From contig NZ_CP023688.1 in the NCBI RefSeq assembly GCF_008704655.1, positions 1,922,001-1,986,000 on the forward strand: a stretch of DNA of 64,000 bases, in the 5' to 3' direction. Positions 42,557-49,959 of the stretch are shown piece by piece. The DNA is from Streptomyces rimosus. GTDB lineage: Bacteria > Actinomycetota > Actinomycetes > Streptomycetales > Streptomycetaceae. Numbering within the stretch: the stretch's first letter is position 1; every line of letters begins with the position of its first letter. The notes beneath the pieces were generated by a model that saw only the letters and a program-made list of their open reading frames with translations, was not told where the DNA came from and searched no databases. Position numbers and translations under genes: made by a program.

Positions 42557-44362
42557 ATGTCCACCAAAGTCTCCGACCACATCCTCCAGCGCCTGCGCGA
42601 CTGGGACGTCGACCACGTCTTCTCGTACGCCGGGGACGGCATCAACGGACTGCTGGCCGCCTGGGGACGGGCGGACAACCGGCCGAAGTTCGTGCAGGCG
42701 CGGCACGAGGAGATGGCCGCGTTCCAGGCCGTCGGGTACGCCAAGTTCTCCGGCAAGGTGGGGGTGTGCGCGGCGACCTCCGGTCCCGGCGCCATCCACC
42801 TGCTGAACGGGCTCTACGACGCGAAGCTGGACCACGTACCGGTGGTGGCCATCGTCGGGCAGACGGCGCGCAGCGCCATGGGCGGCTCCTACCAGCAGGA
42901 AGTCGACCTGATGGCGCTCTACAAGGACGTCGCCTCGGAGTTCTGCGAGATGGTGACGGTCCCCGAGCAGCTGCCGAACGTCCTCGACCGGGCGATCCGC
43001 ACCGCGTACGCCAAGCGCACCGTCACCGCGATCATCGTCCCGGGCGACGTGCAGGAGCTGGAGTACAGCGCGCCCACCCACGAGTTCAAGATGGTGCCGT
43101 CCAGTCTCGGCGTGTCGCAGTACGCGCCGGTACCGGCCGACGAGGACCTGCGGCGCGCCGCCGAGGTGCTCAACGCGGGCGAGAAGGTGGCGATCCTGGT
43201 CGGGCAGGGCGCCCGCGGGGCCCGCGAGCGGGTCGAGGAGGCCGCCGAACTGCTCGGCGCCGGGGTGGCCAAGGCGCTGCTCGGCAAGGACGTGCTGTCC
43301 GACGAGCTGCCGTATGTGACCGGCGCCGTCGGGCTGCTGGGCACCCGGCCCAGCTACGAGCTGATGCAGGAGTGCGACACGCTGCTGGTGATCGGCTCCA
43401 GTTTCCCGTACTCGCAGTTCCTGCCGGAGTACGGGCAGGCCCGCGCCGTGCAGATCGACATCGACCCGTTCATGGTCGGGCTGCGCTACCCCTTCGAGGT
43501 CAACCTCGTCGGTGACGCGTCCAGGACGCTGGAGCGGCTGCTGCCGCTGCTCAAGCACAAGAAGGCGCGCAAGTGGCGCGAGAAGATCGAGTCGAACGTC
43601 GAGCGCTGGTGGCAGGTCATGGAGCGGCGCGCCGCCGTCGAGGCCGATCCCGTGAACCCCGAGTATGTGGTGCACGCGCTCGACGCGCTGCTGCCCGACA
43701 ACGTGATCCTGGCCGCGGACTCCGGCTCGGCGGCCAACTGGTACGCGCGCCATCTGCGGATGCGCGGCCATATGCGCGGTTCGCTGTCCGGGACGCTGGC
43801 CACCATGGGTCCCGGCGTGCCGTATGTGATCGGCGCGAAGTTCGCGCATCCGGAGCGGCCGGCGCTGGCGATCGTCGGTGACGGGGCGATGCAGATGAAC
43901 GGCATGGCCGAGCTGGTCACCGCGGCGAAGTACTGGCGGGAGTGGAGCGACCCGCGCATGATCGTCGCGGTGCTGAACAACGAGGACCTCAACCAGGTGA
44001 CATGGGAGATGCGGGCCATGTCGGGCGCGCCGCAGTTCGAGGAGTCGCAGCGCATCCCGGACGTGCCGTACGCCGACTTCGCGCGCTCCATCGGCCTGGG
44101 CGGCGTACGGGTCGAGCGGCCCGACGAGGTGGAGAGCGCGTGGCGGCAGGCGCTCGCCGCCGACCGGCCGTTCGTCATCGACTTCCGTACCGACCCCAAC
44201 GTGCCGCCCATCCCGCCGCACGCCACACTCGACCAGATCGAGGCGGCGGCGACCGCGATCCTCAAGGGCGACCCGGAGACGGCCGGGGTGCTCAAGCAGG
44301 GCGTCAAGGCGAAGATCCAGGAGTTCCTGCCGGGCAAGGGCCACGGGGACGCTCCGAAGTGA
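42557..44362 (+). CDS. Thiamine-diphosphate-dependent enzyme (second PoxB-like paralogue)
   Basis: 601 aa. ThDP pyrimidine domain with the catalytic Glu in VQARHEEMAAFQA, central domain, and pyrophosphate domain with IVGDGAMQMNGMAELV followed by VLNNEDLNQVTWEMR. The domain order matches pyruvate oxidase and acetolactate synthase. The extra C-terminal tail (AGVLKQGVKAKIQEFLPGKG) distinguishes it from the copy at 10941-12683. AGAGGAAACG precedes the ATG. It belongs to the stress-like gene run and could feed acetate production or quinone reduction when central metabolism is limited. Confidence 0.85.
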   Translation: MSTKVSDHILQRLRDWDVDHVFSYAGDGINGLLAAWGRADNRPKFVQARHEEMAAFQAVGYAKFSGKVGVCAATSGPGAIHLLNGLYDAKLDHVPVVAIVGQTARSAMGGSYQQEVDLMALYKDVASEFCEMVTVPEQLPNVLDRAIRTAYAKRTVTAIIVPGDVQELEYSAPTHEFKMVPSSLGVSQYAPVPADEDLRRAAEVLNAGEKVAILVGQGARGARERVEEAAELLGAGVAKALLGKDVLSDELPYVTGAVGLLGTRPSYELMQECDTLLVIGSSFPYSQFLPEYGQARAVQIDIDPFMVGLRYPFEVNLVGDASRTLERLLPLLKHKKARKWREKIESNVERWWQVMERRAAVEADPVNPEYVVHALDALLPDNVILAADSGSAANWYARHLRMRGHMRGSLSGTLATMGPGVPYVIGAKFAHPERPALAIVGDGAMQMNGMAELVTAAKYWREWSDPRMIVAVLNNEDLNQVTWEMRAMSGAPQFEESQRIPDVPYADFARSIGLGGVRVERPDEVESAWRQALAADRPFVIDFRTDPNVPPIPPHATLDQIEAAATAILKGDPETAGVLKQGVKAKIQEFLPGKGHGDAPK

Positions 44363-44457
44363 CCGGCGGGCCGGGCCCCGGGCGGCCCGGCCCGCGTCCG
44401 GCACCCGACCGGCCGACTTCCACTTCCCACCACTTCCACGACTTCCAAGGAGGGCCC

Positions 44458-45090
44458 GTGGCCAGGCTGACGGCACTGAAGGACTGGCGGAACTGGCGGC
44501 GGGGGCGGGAGCTGCGTCCCGCCCCCGGCGCCGACGACGTGGAGAACGCGACGCAGCGCGTCCTGATGTACGGCGTCCTGCCCATGTGGTTCGTGCCGGC
44601 CGTCGCCGACTGGGTGATGCACCGGCGTACGGACATCGAGAAGACCACCGGCGTCAAGGAGTCGGCGATCCACGCGCTGATGATGGCGGAGGCCGGGGTG
44701 CCGGTGCTGGCCGGGCTGGTCGCGCGGATCAACCCGCTGGTGCTGACGATGATGGGCGGGGCCGCCGCCGTGCACAGCGCGACCGCCATCTGGGACGTGA
44801 CGGTGGCCACCGAGGACCGCGAGGTGCGTCCGGTGGAGCAGCACATCCACAGCTTCCTGGAGGTGCTGCCGCTGGCCGCCGTGGTCATCACGTCGTGCCT
44901 GCACTGGGAGTCCGTACGGGATCTCGCGCACGGCGGCAAGCAGCCGGACGCCTGGAAGCTGCTGCCGAAGGAGCGGCCGCTGCCCGGGAAATACCTGGCG
45001 GGGATCGCGGCCGGGGTGGGCGCTTTCGTCGCCCTGCCGTACGCGGAGGAATTCATCCGGTGCGTGCGCGCCCGGAAGTCCGGGGCCTGA
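44458..45090 (+). CDS. Unrecognised multi-pass membrane protein with His/Asp/Glu pattern
   Basis: 210 aa with four to five hydrophobic segments (about 35-53, 70-88, 94-112, 132-150 and 172-195). Polar residues cluster at the membrane edges: D51 and H55 (DWVMHRR), H72, E78, H106, D113 and EQHIHSFLE (E127, H129, H131). This could be a helical-bundle metal site, but no family is recognised and the idea is untested. GTG 44458 has a perfect AAGGAGG. It is 95 bp after the ThDP enzyme and probably in the same operon. Confidence 0.75.
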   Translation: MARLTALKDWRNWRRGRELRPAPGADDVENATQRVLMYGVLPMWFVPAVADWVMHRRTDIEKTTGVKESAIHALMMAEAGVPVLAGLVARINPLVLTMMGGAAAVHSATAIWDVTVATEDREVRPVEQHIHSFLEVLPLAAVVITSCLHWESVRDLAHGGKQPDAWKLLPKERPLPGKYLAGIAAGVGAFVALPYAEEFIRCVRARKSGA

Positions 45091-45169
45091 GGAACGGATC
45101 GGTCCGGCGTCGCGCGTTCGGCCCGTCGGGGCAGTCGCCGGGGCCAATCGTTACAGGCCGGAATTCACG

Positions 45170-45177
45170 GGTAACCG
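45170..45177 (+). promoter_or_regulatory. GGTAACCG motif, copy 3
   Basis: CGGGTAACCGTAG lies 94 bp before the small basic protein gene in a 180-bp gap. It is a good GGGTAA match to a SigB-type -10, with GTTAC 14 bp upstream as a weak -35 candidate. Confidence 0.35.
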
Positions 45178-45270
45178 TAGTCCGAGAAATGGTGCACGGC
45201 AGGCCCGGGGCAGGTACGCCGGTACGCGTCCAGGGCGTGTGCGAGACAGCGAGAACCGAGGAGAAATACC

Positions 45271-45603
45271 ATGCCCGCAGGATCGAACGCCAAGCGTGAG
45301 CGCCAGTACGAGCACATCAAGGAAGGCGCCGAGAAGCGCGGTACGTCCAAGGGCCGGGCGAAGGAGATCGCGGCCCGTACGGTGAACAAGGAGCGCGCCC
45401 GTTCCGGGGAGTCGAAGACGGCCAGCAAGTCCTCGACCCAGGACCGCAAGTCGGCGCCCGAGCGCGGCGGCCAGCGCTCCGGCAACCGCACCGGCTCCAA
45501 GGGCCCCACGCGTGACCAGCTCTACAACGAGGCCAAGAAGCGCGGCGTGGAAGGCCGGTCGAACATGAACAAGGACCAGCTGGCCAAGGCCCTCGGCCGC
45601 TGA
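45271..45603 (+). CDS. Small basic protein with C-terminal Rho-N/SAP-like motif ('plasmid stabilisation' type)
   Basis: 110 aa, Lys/Arg/Ser/Gly-rich and mostly disordered. The N-terminus (SNAKRERQYEHIKEGAEKRG) and C-terminus (TRDQLYNEAKKRGVEGRS, then MNKDQLAKALGR) match streptomycete proteins annotated as plasmid stabilisation proteins. The C-terminal helix-extended-helix resembles Rho-N/SAP nucleic-acid-binding folds. Partitioning has not been shown for this family. The neighbouring LigD phosphoesterase begins 14 bp after its stop, so a DNA-protection role is plausible. Confidence 0.8.
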   Translation: MPAGSNAKRERQYEHIKEGAEKRGTSKGRAKEIAARTVNKERARSGESKTASKSSTQDRKSAPERGGQRSGNRTGSKGPTRDQLYNEAKKRGVEGRSNMNKDQLAKALGR

Positions 45604-45616
45604 TCCGGCGGCCGGG

Positions 45617-46306
45617 ATGAACGAGGGACCGCTGCGGACGTACCTGTCGAAACGGCATTTCGACCGGACGTCGGAACCGCGGGGCGACGATGCGTCGGCC
45701 TCCTCCGAGAAGCCGCGGTTCGTGGTGCAGATCCATGACGCGAGCACCATGCACTTCGACTTCCGGCTGGAGGCCGACGGCGTCCTGAAATCGTGGTCCG
45801 TGCCGAAGGGCCCGTCCACGGACCCGAAGGACAAAAGACTGGCCATGCCCACCGAGGACCACCCGCTGGACTACCGGGATTTCGAGGGCGTCATTCCGCA
45901 GGGCGAGTACGGTGGCGGCACGGTGATCGTATGGGACCAGGGCCATTACCGCCCGACCGCACACGACAAGAAAGGCCGTCCGGTTCCGTTCACCGAAGCT
46001 CTGGAAAAGGGCCATGTGACGTTCTGGATGGAGGGAAAGAAACTGCGGGGCGGCTATGCCCTCACCCGTTTCCGCGGCGGGCCCGACAGCGACGAGCGGG
46101 AATCCTGGCTGCTGGTGAAGGCCGACGACGAGCACGCGGGCGGCCAGGGCACCCCGGACCCGCGGCGGGCCCGCTCGGTGCTGAGCGGGCACACGCTCAA
46201 GCAGGTGGCCGAGGACGTGGCGGCGGAGACCGGCACGGCGCAGGACGCCGGCGGGAGCGGAAAGAAGAACCAGGGGAAGCGGGGCGGGGGCAAGGGGCGC
46301 AAGTGA
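45617..46306 (+). CDS. Stand-alone LigD-type DNA 3'-phosphoesterase
   Basis: 229 aa. FVVQIHDASTMHFDFRLEAD carries His40, His46, Asp48 and Arg50; MPTEDHPLDYRDFEG carries His82 and Tyr86. These correspond to the manganese/phosphate ligands of Pseudomonas LigD PE. The enzyme trims 3'-ribonucleotides and 3'-phosphates at DNA breaks in non-homologous end joining. It lacks ligase and polymerase domains. The C-terminus is a Gly/Lys-rich tail likely to bind DNA. No ku gene is visible nearby. Confidence 0.87.
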   Translation: MNEGPLRTYLSKRHFDRTSEPRGDDASASSEKPRFVVQIHDASTMHFDFRLEADGVLKSWSVPKGPSTDPKDKRLAMPTEDHPLDYRDFEGVIPQGEYGGGTVIVWDQGHYRPTAHDKKGRPVPFTEALEKGHVTFWMEGKKLRGGYALTRFRGGPDSDERESWLLVKADDEHAGGQGTPDPRRARSVLSGHTLKQVAEDVAAETGTAQDAGGSGKKNQGKRGGGKGRK

Positions 46307-46323
46307 ACGCCCTGCCCGGGGGC

Positions 46324-46626
46324 TTACGCGGTCAGCGGCTCCCGTGCGCGGTGACCGGCACGGACCGGTGCGATCTCACCTTCGGGCCGGCTGATGTCGG
46401 CCCACACCGCGTCGAGGGAGAGGCCGAGGACATCGGCGATCGCCGCGATGGTCGGGAAGGAGGGGGTGGCCACCCGGCCCGACTCGATCTTGCGAAGGGT
46501 CTCCGGTGAGACATGGGCGTCGAGCGCGACTTCGAGCATCGAGCGCTCCCCCCTGGCCCGGCGGAGGAGGGCGCCGAGACGCTGACCGCGTTCGACCTCT
46601 TCGGGAGTGAGCGGCAACCTGACCAT
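46324..46626 (-). CDS. XRE-family transcriptional regulator
   Basis: 100 aa single-domain HTH protein: GQRLGALLRRARGERSMLEVALDAHVSPETLRKIESGRVATPSFPTIAAIADVLG in two family-typical halves covers nearly all of it. ATG 46626 lies 67 bp from the divergent methionine aminopeptidase start. Two CCGGTATAGT repeats and a TACCGGTA palindrome in between are likely binding sites, so it probably controls both genes. Confidence 0.85.
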   Translation of the reverse strand: MVRLPLTPEEVERGQRLGALLRRARGERSMLEVALDAHVSPETLRKIESGRVATPSFPTIAAIADVLGLSLDAVWADISRPEGEIAPVRAGHRAREPLTA

Positions 46627-46640
46627 GGGACCGATTCTAG

Positions 46641-46666
46641 TACCGGTATAGTATTGCCGGTATAGT
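46641..46666. promoter_or_regulatory. Operator-like direct repeats between XRE and map genes
   Basis: CCGGTATAGT occurs at 46643-46652 and 46657-46666, 14 bp apart; the first copy is part of the palindrome TACCGGTA (46641-46648). This is the only A/T-rich patch in the 66-bp divergent gap, so it must overlap the promoters. Confidence 0.6.
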
Positions 46667-46692
46667 TATTGGAAGCATGAGAAGGGCGCCGC

Positions 46693-47463
46693 ATGATCGA
46701 GATCCTGAACCCCACCCTGCTGACCCGGGCCAGAGACAGCGGCGCCCTGGTCGGCCACATCCTGCAGACACTGAAGGGCCGCAGCACGGCCGGCACGAAC
46801 CTCCTGGACATCGACCGGTGGGCCAAGGAGATGATCGTCGAGGCCGGAGCGCAGTCCTGCTACGTCGACTACGCGCCGTCCTTCGGACGCGGCCCGTTCG
46901 GCCACTACATCTGCACGGCCGTCAACGACGCCGTGCTCCACGGACGGCCGTACGACTATCCGCTCGCCGACGGCGACCTGCTCACGCTCGACCTCGCCGT
47001 CTCCAAGGGCGGAGTCGCCGCGGACGCCGCCATCAGCTTCATCGTGGGCGACACACAGCCCCCGGAGAGCATCGCGATGATCGACGCCACCGAACGCGCA
47101 CTGGCCGCGGGCATCGCCGCCGCCGGGCCCGGGGCCCGTATCGGCGACCTCTCCCATGCCATCGGTACGGTCCTCAGCGAGGCCGGGTACCCGATCAACA
47201 CCGAGTTCGGAGGCCACGGCATCGGCTCGACGATGCACCAGGACCCGCACGTCCCGAACACCGGCCGGCCCGGCCGTGGCTACAAGCTCCGCCCCGGGCT
47301 GCTGCTCGCACTGGAGCCGTGGGTCATGGCGGACACCGCCGAACTCGTCACCGACGCCGACGGCTGGACGCTGCGGAGCGCGACCGGCTGCCGGACCGCT
47401 CACACCGAGCACACGATCGCCATCACCGACGACGGGGCCGAGATCCTCACCGTGCCGAGGTAG
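46693..47463 (+). CDS. map: Type I methionine aminopeptidase
   Basis: 256 aa. All five metal ligands of the pita-bread fold are present: Asp100 and Asp111 (LLTLDLAVSKGGVAADAAIS), His175 (FGGHGIG), Glu208 (LALEPW) and Glu239 (HTEHTIAI). The substrate-side His83 is in VNDAVLHGRP. It removes N-terminal Met from nascent proteins. Streptomyces carries more than one map gene; this regulator-linked copy is probably an accessory paralogue. GAAGGG precedes ATG 46693. Its 3' end overlaps the convergent pobA stop by 17 bp. Confidence 0.88.
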   Translation: MIEILNPTLLTRARDSGALVGHILQTLKGRSTAGTNLLDIDRWAKEMIVEAGAQSCYVDYAPSFGRGPFGHYICTAVNDAVLHGRPYDYPLADGDLLTLDLAVSKGGVAADAAISFIVGDTQPPESIAMIDATERALAAGIAAAGPGARIGDLSHAIGTVLSEAGYPINTEFGGHGIGSTMHQDPHVPNTGRPGRGYKLRPGLLLALEPWVMADTAELVTDADGWTLRSATGCRTAHTEHTIAITDDGAEILTVPR

Positions 47464-48682
47464 GCACGGCAGCGCGGGCGAACGGCAACCCCGTGTAGTT
47501 CTCGGCCAGTTCGGCCGCCGCATGTCCGGAGGACGCGATCCGGTCGAGCTGGGCCAGCTGCAACCGGGTGTCGAACGCGCTCTGGCCGGGGTCGGTGTGC
47601 AGGGTCGTCGTCATGGAGTACGAGAACTGCTCGGCGCGCCAGACGCGGCGCAGACAGGTGTCGGACCAGCCGTCCAGCAGCTCCGTGGAGCCGGTTTCCT
47701 TCAGGTGGGCGAAGGCATGGGCCAGTTCGGTGACGTCGGAGGCGGCGAGGTTGAGCCCCTTGGCGCCGGTCGGCGGGACGATGTGCGCCGCGTCCCCGGC
47801 GAGCAGCACCCGCCCGTACCGCATCGGCTCGGTGACCACGCTGCGCATCGGCAGGACGGACTTCGCGGTGATCGGGCCGCGTGCGAGGGTCCACGGCCCG
47901 TCGGTGGCCGAGCGGGCGTCCAGCTCGTCCCAGATCCGCTCGTCCGGCCAGTCGGCGGGGTCGGTGCCGTTGGGGACCTGGAGGTAGAGCCGGCTGATGG
48001 TGGGCGAGCGCATGCTGAACAGCGCGAAGCCACGCTCCGAGTGGGCGTAGACCAGTTCGTCGCAGGACGGCGGCACATCGGCGAGGACACCGAGCCAGGA
48101 GTACGGGTAGCCGCGCTCGTACGTTCGGCGGGCGGCGGCCGGCACCGCGTCCCGGACGATGCCGTGGAACCCGTCGCAGCCGACGACGTAGTCGCAGGTG
48201 AGGGCGTGTTCCCGGCCCTGGTGCGCGTAGCGGATCACGGGCCGTTCGGTGTCCGCGCGCTCCACCGCGAGCGCCCGCGCCCCGAACACCAGCGGCGGCC
48301 CTTCCGCGAGCTGGAGGGCGATGAGGTCCTTGACCACCTCGGTCTGCGCGTAGACGAGCACGCTGCGGCCGCCGGTCAGGGGCGGGAAGTCGATGCGGTG
48401 CGAACGCCGGTCGAAGCGCAGCCGGATGCCGTGGTGGACGATGCCCTCCCGGTCCAGGCGCTCCCCCGCACCGCAGGCGCGCAGCGTGTCGGCGGTGCCC
48501 TGCTCCAGGATTCCGGCGCGCTGGCGCTGTTCGACGTAGGCGCGGTCGCGGCTCTCCAGGACGACGCAGTCGATGCCGGAGCGGTGCAGCAGCCGGGCCA
48601 GCAGCAGCCCCGCCGGGCCACCGCCGACGATGCCGACCGTCGTGGTGGCGGGGGCCGGGGGCGCGGAGGACGCGGGACGCAT
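47447..48682 (-). CDS. pobA: 4-hydroxybenzoate 3-monooxygenase
   Basis: 411 aa class A flavoprotein. FAD-binding GIVGGGPAGLLLARLL at the N-terminus, the central CDYVVGCDGFHGIVR (DG motif) and the C-terminal VLLAGDAAHIVPPTGAKGLN (GD motif) are all typical of PobA. It makes protocatechuate from 4-hydroxybenzoate, feeding the pca genes directly upstream. ATG 48682 is annotated; an in-frame GTG 9 bp earlier (48691) makes a GTGA overlap with the pcaL stop and may be the true coupled start. Confidence 0.9.
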   Translation of the reverse strand: MRPASSAPPAPATTTVGIVGGGPAGLLLARLLHRSGIDCVVLESRDRAYVEQRQRAGILEQGTADTLRACGAGERLDREGIVHHGIRLRFDRRSHRIDFPPLTGGRSVLVYAQTEVVKDLIALQLAEGPPLVFGARALAVERADTERPVIRYAHQGREHALTCDYVVGCDGFHGIVRDAVPAAARRTYERGYPYSWLGVLADVPPSCDELVYAHSERGFALFSMRSPTISRLYLQVPNGTDPADWPDERIWDELDARSATDGPWTLARGPITAKSVLPMRSVVTEPMRYGRVLLAGDAAHIVPPTGAKGLNLAASDVTELAHAFAHLKETGSTELLDGWSDTCLRRVWRAEQFSYSMTTTLHTDPGQSAFDTRLQLAQLDRIASSGHAAAELAENYTGLPFARAAVPTSAR

Positions 48683-48687
48683 CGGGG

Positions 48688-49959
48688 TCACTTTCCTTCC
48701 CGGTGTTCGGCGATGACACGGTCTGCCAGCACGAACGCGGAGTTCGCGGCGGGCACGCCGCAGTAGACGGCCGACTGGAGCAGGACTTCCTGGATGTCCT
48801 CGGCGGTCAGGCCGTTGCGCAGGGCGGCGCGCAGGTGCAGCTCCAGCTCTTCGTGGTGCCCGCGCGCGACCAGCGCGGTGATGGTGACGCAACTGCGGGT
48901 GTGCCGGGACAGTCCGGGCCGGGTCCAGATCTCGCCCCAGGCGTAGCGGGTGATGAAGTCCTGGAAGACGGCGGTGAAGGCGGTGGTGCGGGCGGTCGCG
49001 CGGTCGACGTGGGCGTCACCGAGGACGGCGCGGCGGACGGTGGTACCGGCGGCATGCCGCGTGCGGTCGTCGGTGGCGCCGCCGTCCGCCGGGTACGCCG
49101 TGAGATGGCCGAGGAGCGCGGCGAGCACCTGCGCGGGCCGTTCGGCGTTGGCCAGGTGGGCGGCACCGGCCAGTTCGGTGAGGCTCGCGCCCGGGATGCC
49201 GTCGGCGAGTTCACGGGCGTGCGCGGGCGGGGTCGCGGGGTCGTCGCGACCGGCGACGACGAGCGTGGGCGCGCCGATCCGGCCCAGGTCACCGCGCAGA
49301 TCGTAGGTGGCGAGCGCGTCACAGCACGCCGCGTACCCCTCGGGCGCCACGGTCCGCAGCCCGTCCAGAAGGTCGCGCGCCTCCGGCGTACCGACGAACG
49401 CCGGGGTGAACCAGCGGCCGGGAGTGGTCTCGGCGATCGCCGCCATGCCCTGCTCCCGTACGAGCGCGGCCCGTTCGTGCCACCCTTCCGGTTCGCCGAA
49501 GCGGGCCGAGGAGCAGACCAGCGCGAGGGACGCGATCCGCTCGGGGTGGTGGACCGCGAGCCAGGCGCCGACCGCGCCGCCCAGGGAGATCCCGGCGTAC
49601 GCGAACCGGTCGATGCCGAGGGAGTCGGCGAGGGCGAGGACGAGTGCGGCCAGGTCGGCGACGGTGTGGGCGGTGCCTTCCGTGGGGGCAGTCCCGTCCG
49701 CACGGGCAGTTCCGTCCGCACGGGCAGTTCCGTCCGTACCGGCAGTTCCGTCCGTACGGCCCAGAAGTACGTCGTACGGAGTCCCGCCGTGCCCGGGAAG
49801 GTCCCAGCGGACGACGCGGAACTGTCGCGCCAGTGCCGCCATTTGGGGCTCCCACACCGCGAGCGACGTCCCCAGGGACGGGCCCAGGATGAGCGGAGGC
49901 GCGTCGGCGGGGCCGTCTTCGCGGTGGTGCGGGAGCGGGTGGGCGGTGGTGCCGGTCAT
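48688..49959 (-). CDS. pcaL: Fused 3-oxoadipate enol-lactonase / 4-carboxymuconolactone decarboxylase
   Basis: 423 aa fusion of PcaD and PcaC. Residues 1-290 are an alpha/beta hydrolase (nucleophile in YAGISLGGAVG, catalytic His near AGAAHLANAERP). Residues about 310-420 are the carboxymuconolactone decarboxylase domain (TRSCVTITALVARGHHEELELH, YCGVPAANSAF). The PcaD part carries an unusual insertion at about 68-98 built of tandem DGTARA-like hexamers, encoded by an 18-bp DNA repeat. The fusion is common in actinobacteria. It overlaps pcaB by 4 bp (ATGA). Confidence 0.9.
   Translation of the reverse strand: MTGTTAHPLPHHREDGPADAPPLILGPSLGTSLAVWEPQMAALARQFRVVRWDLPGHGGTPYDVLLGRTDGTAGTDGTARADGTARADGTAPTEGTAHTVADLAALVLALADSLGIDRFAYAGISLGGAVGAWLAVHHPERIASLALVCSSARFGEPEGWHERAALVREQGMAAIAETTPGRWFTPAFVGTPEARDLLDGLRTVAPEGYAACCDALATYDLRGDLGRIGAPTLVVAGRDDPATPPAHARELADGIPGASLTELAGAAHLANAERPAQVLAALLGHLTAYPADGGATDDRTRHAAGTTVRRAVLGDAHVDRATARTTAFTAVFQDFITRYAWGEIWTRPGLSRHTRSCVTITALVARGHHEELELHLRAALRNGLTAEDIQEVLLQSAVYCGVPAANSAFVLADRVIAEHREGK
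49685..49765. repeat. 18-bp coding minisatellite in pcaL
   Basis: About four to five imperfect copies of an 18-bp unit, ACGGGCAGTTCCGTCCGC, lie in frame within pcaL and encode hexapeptides like DGTARA. The period is a multiple of three, so copy-number change would not shift the frame. Confidence 0.75.
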
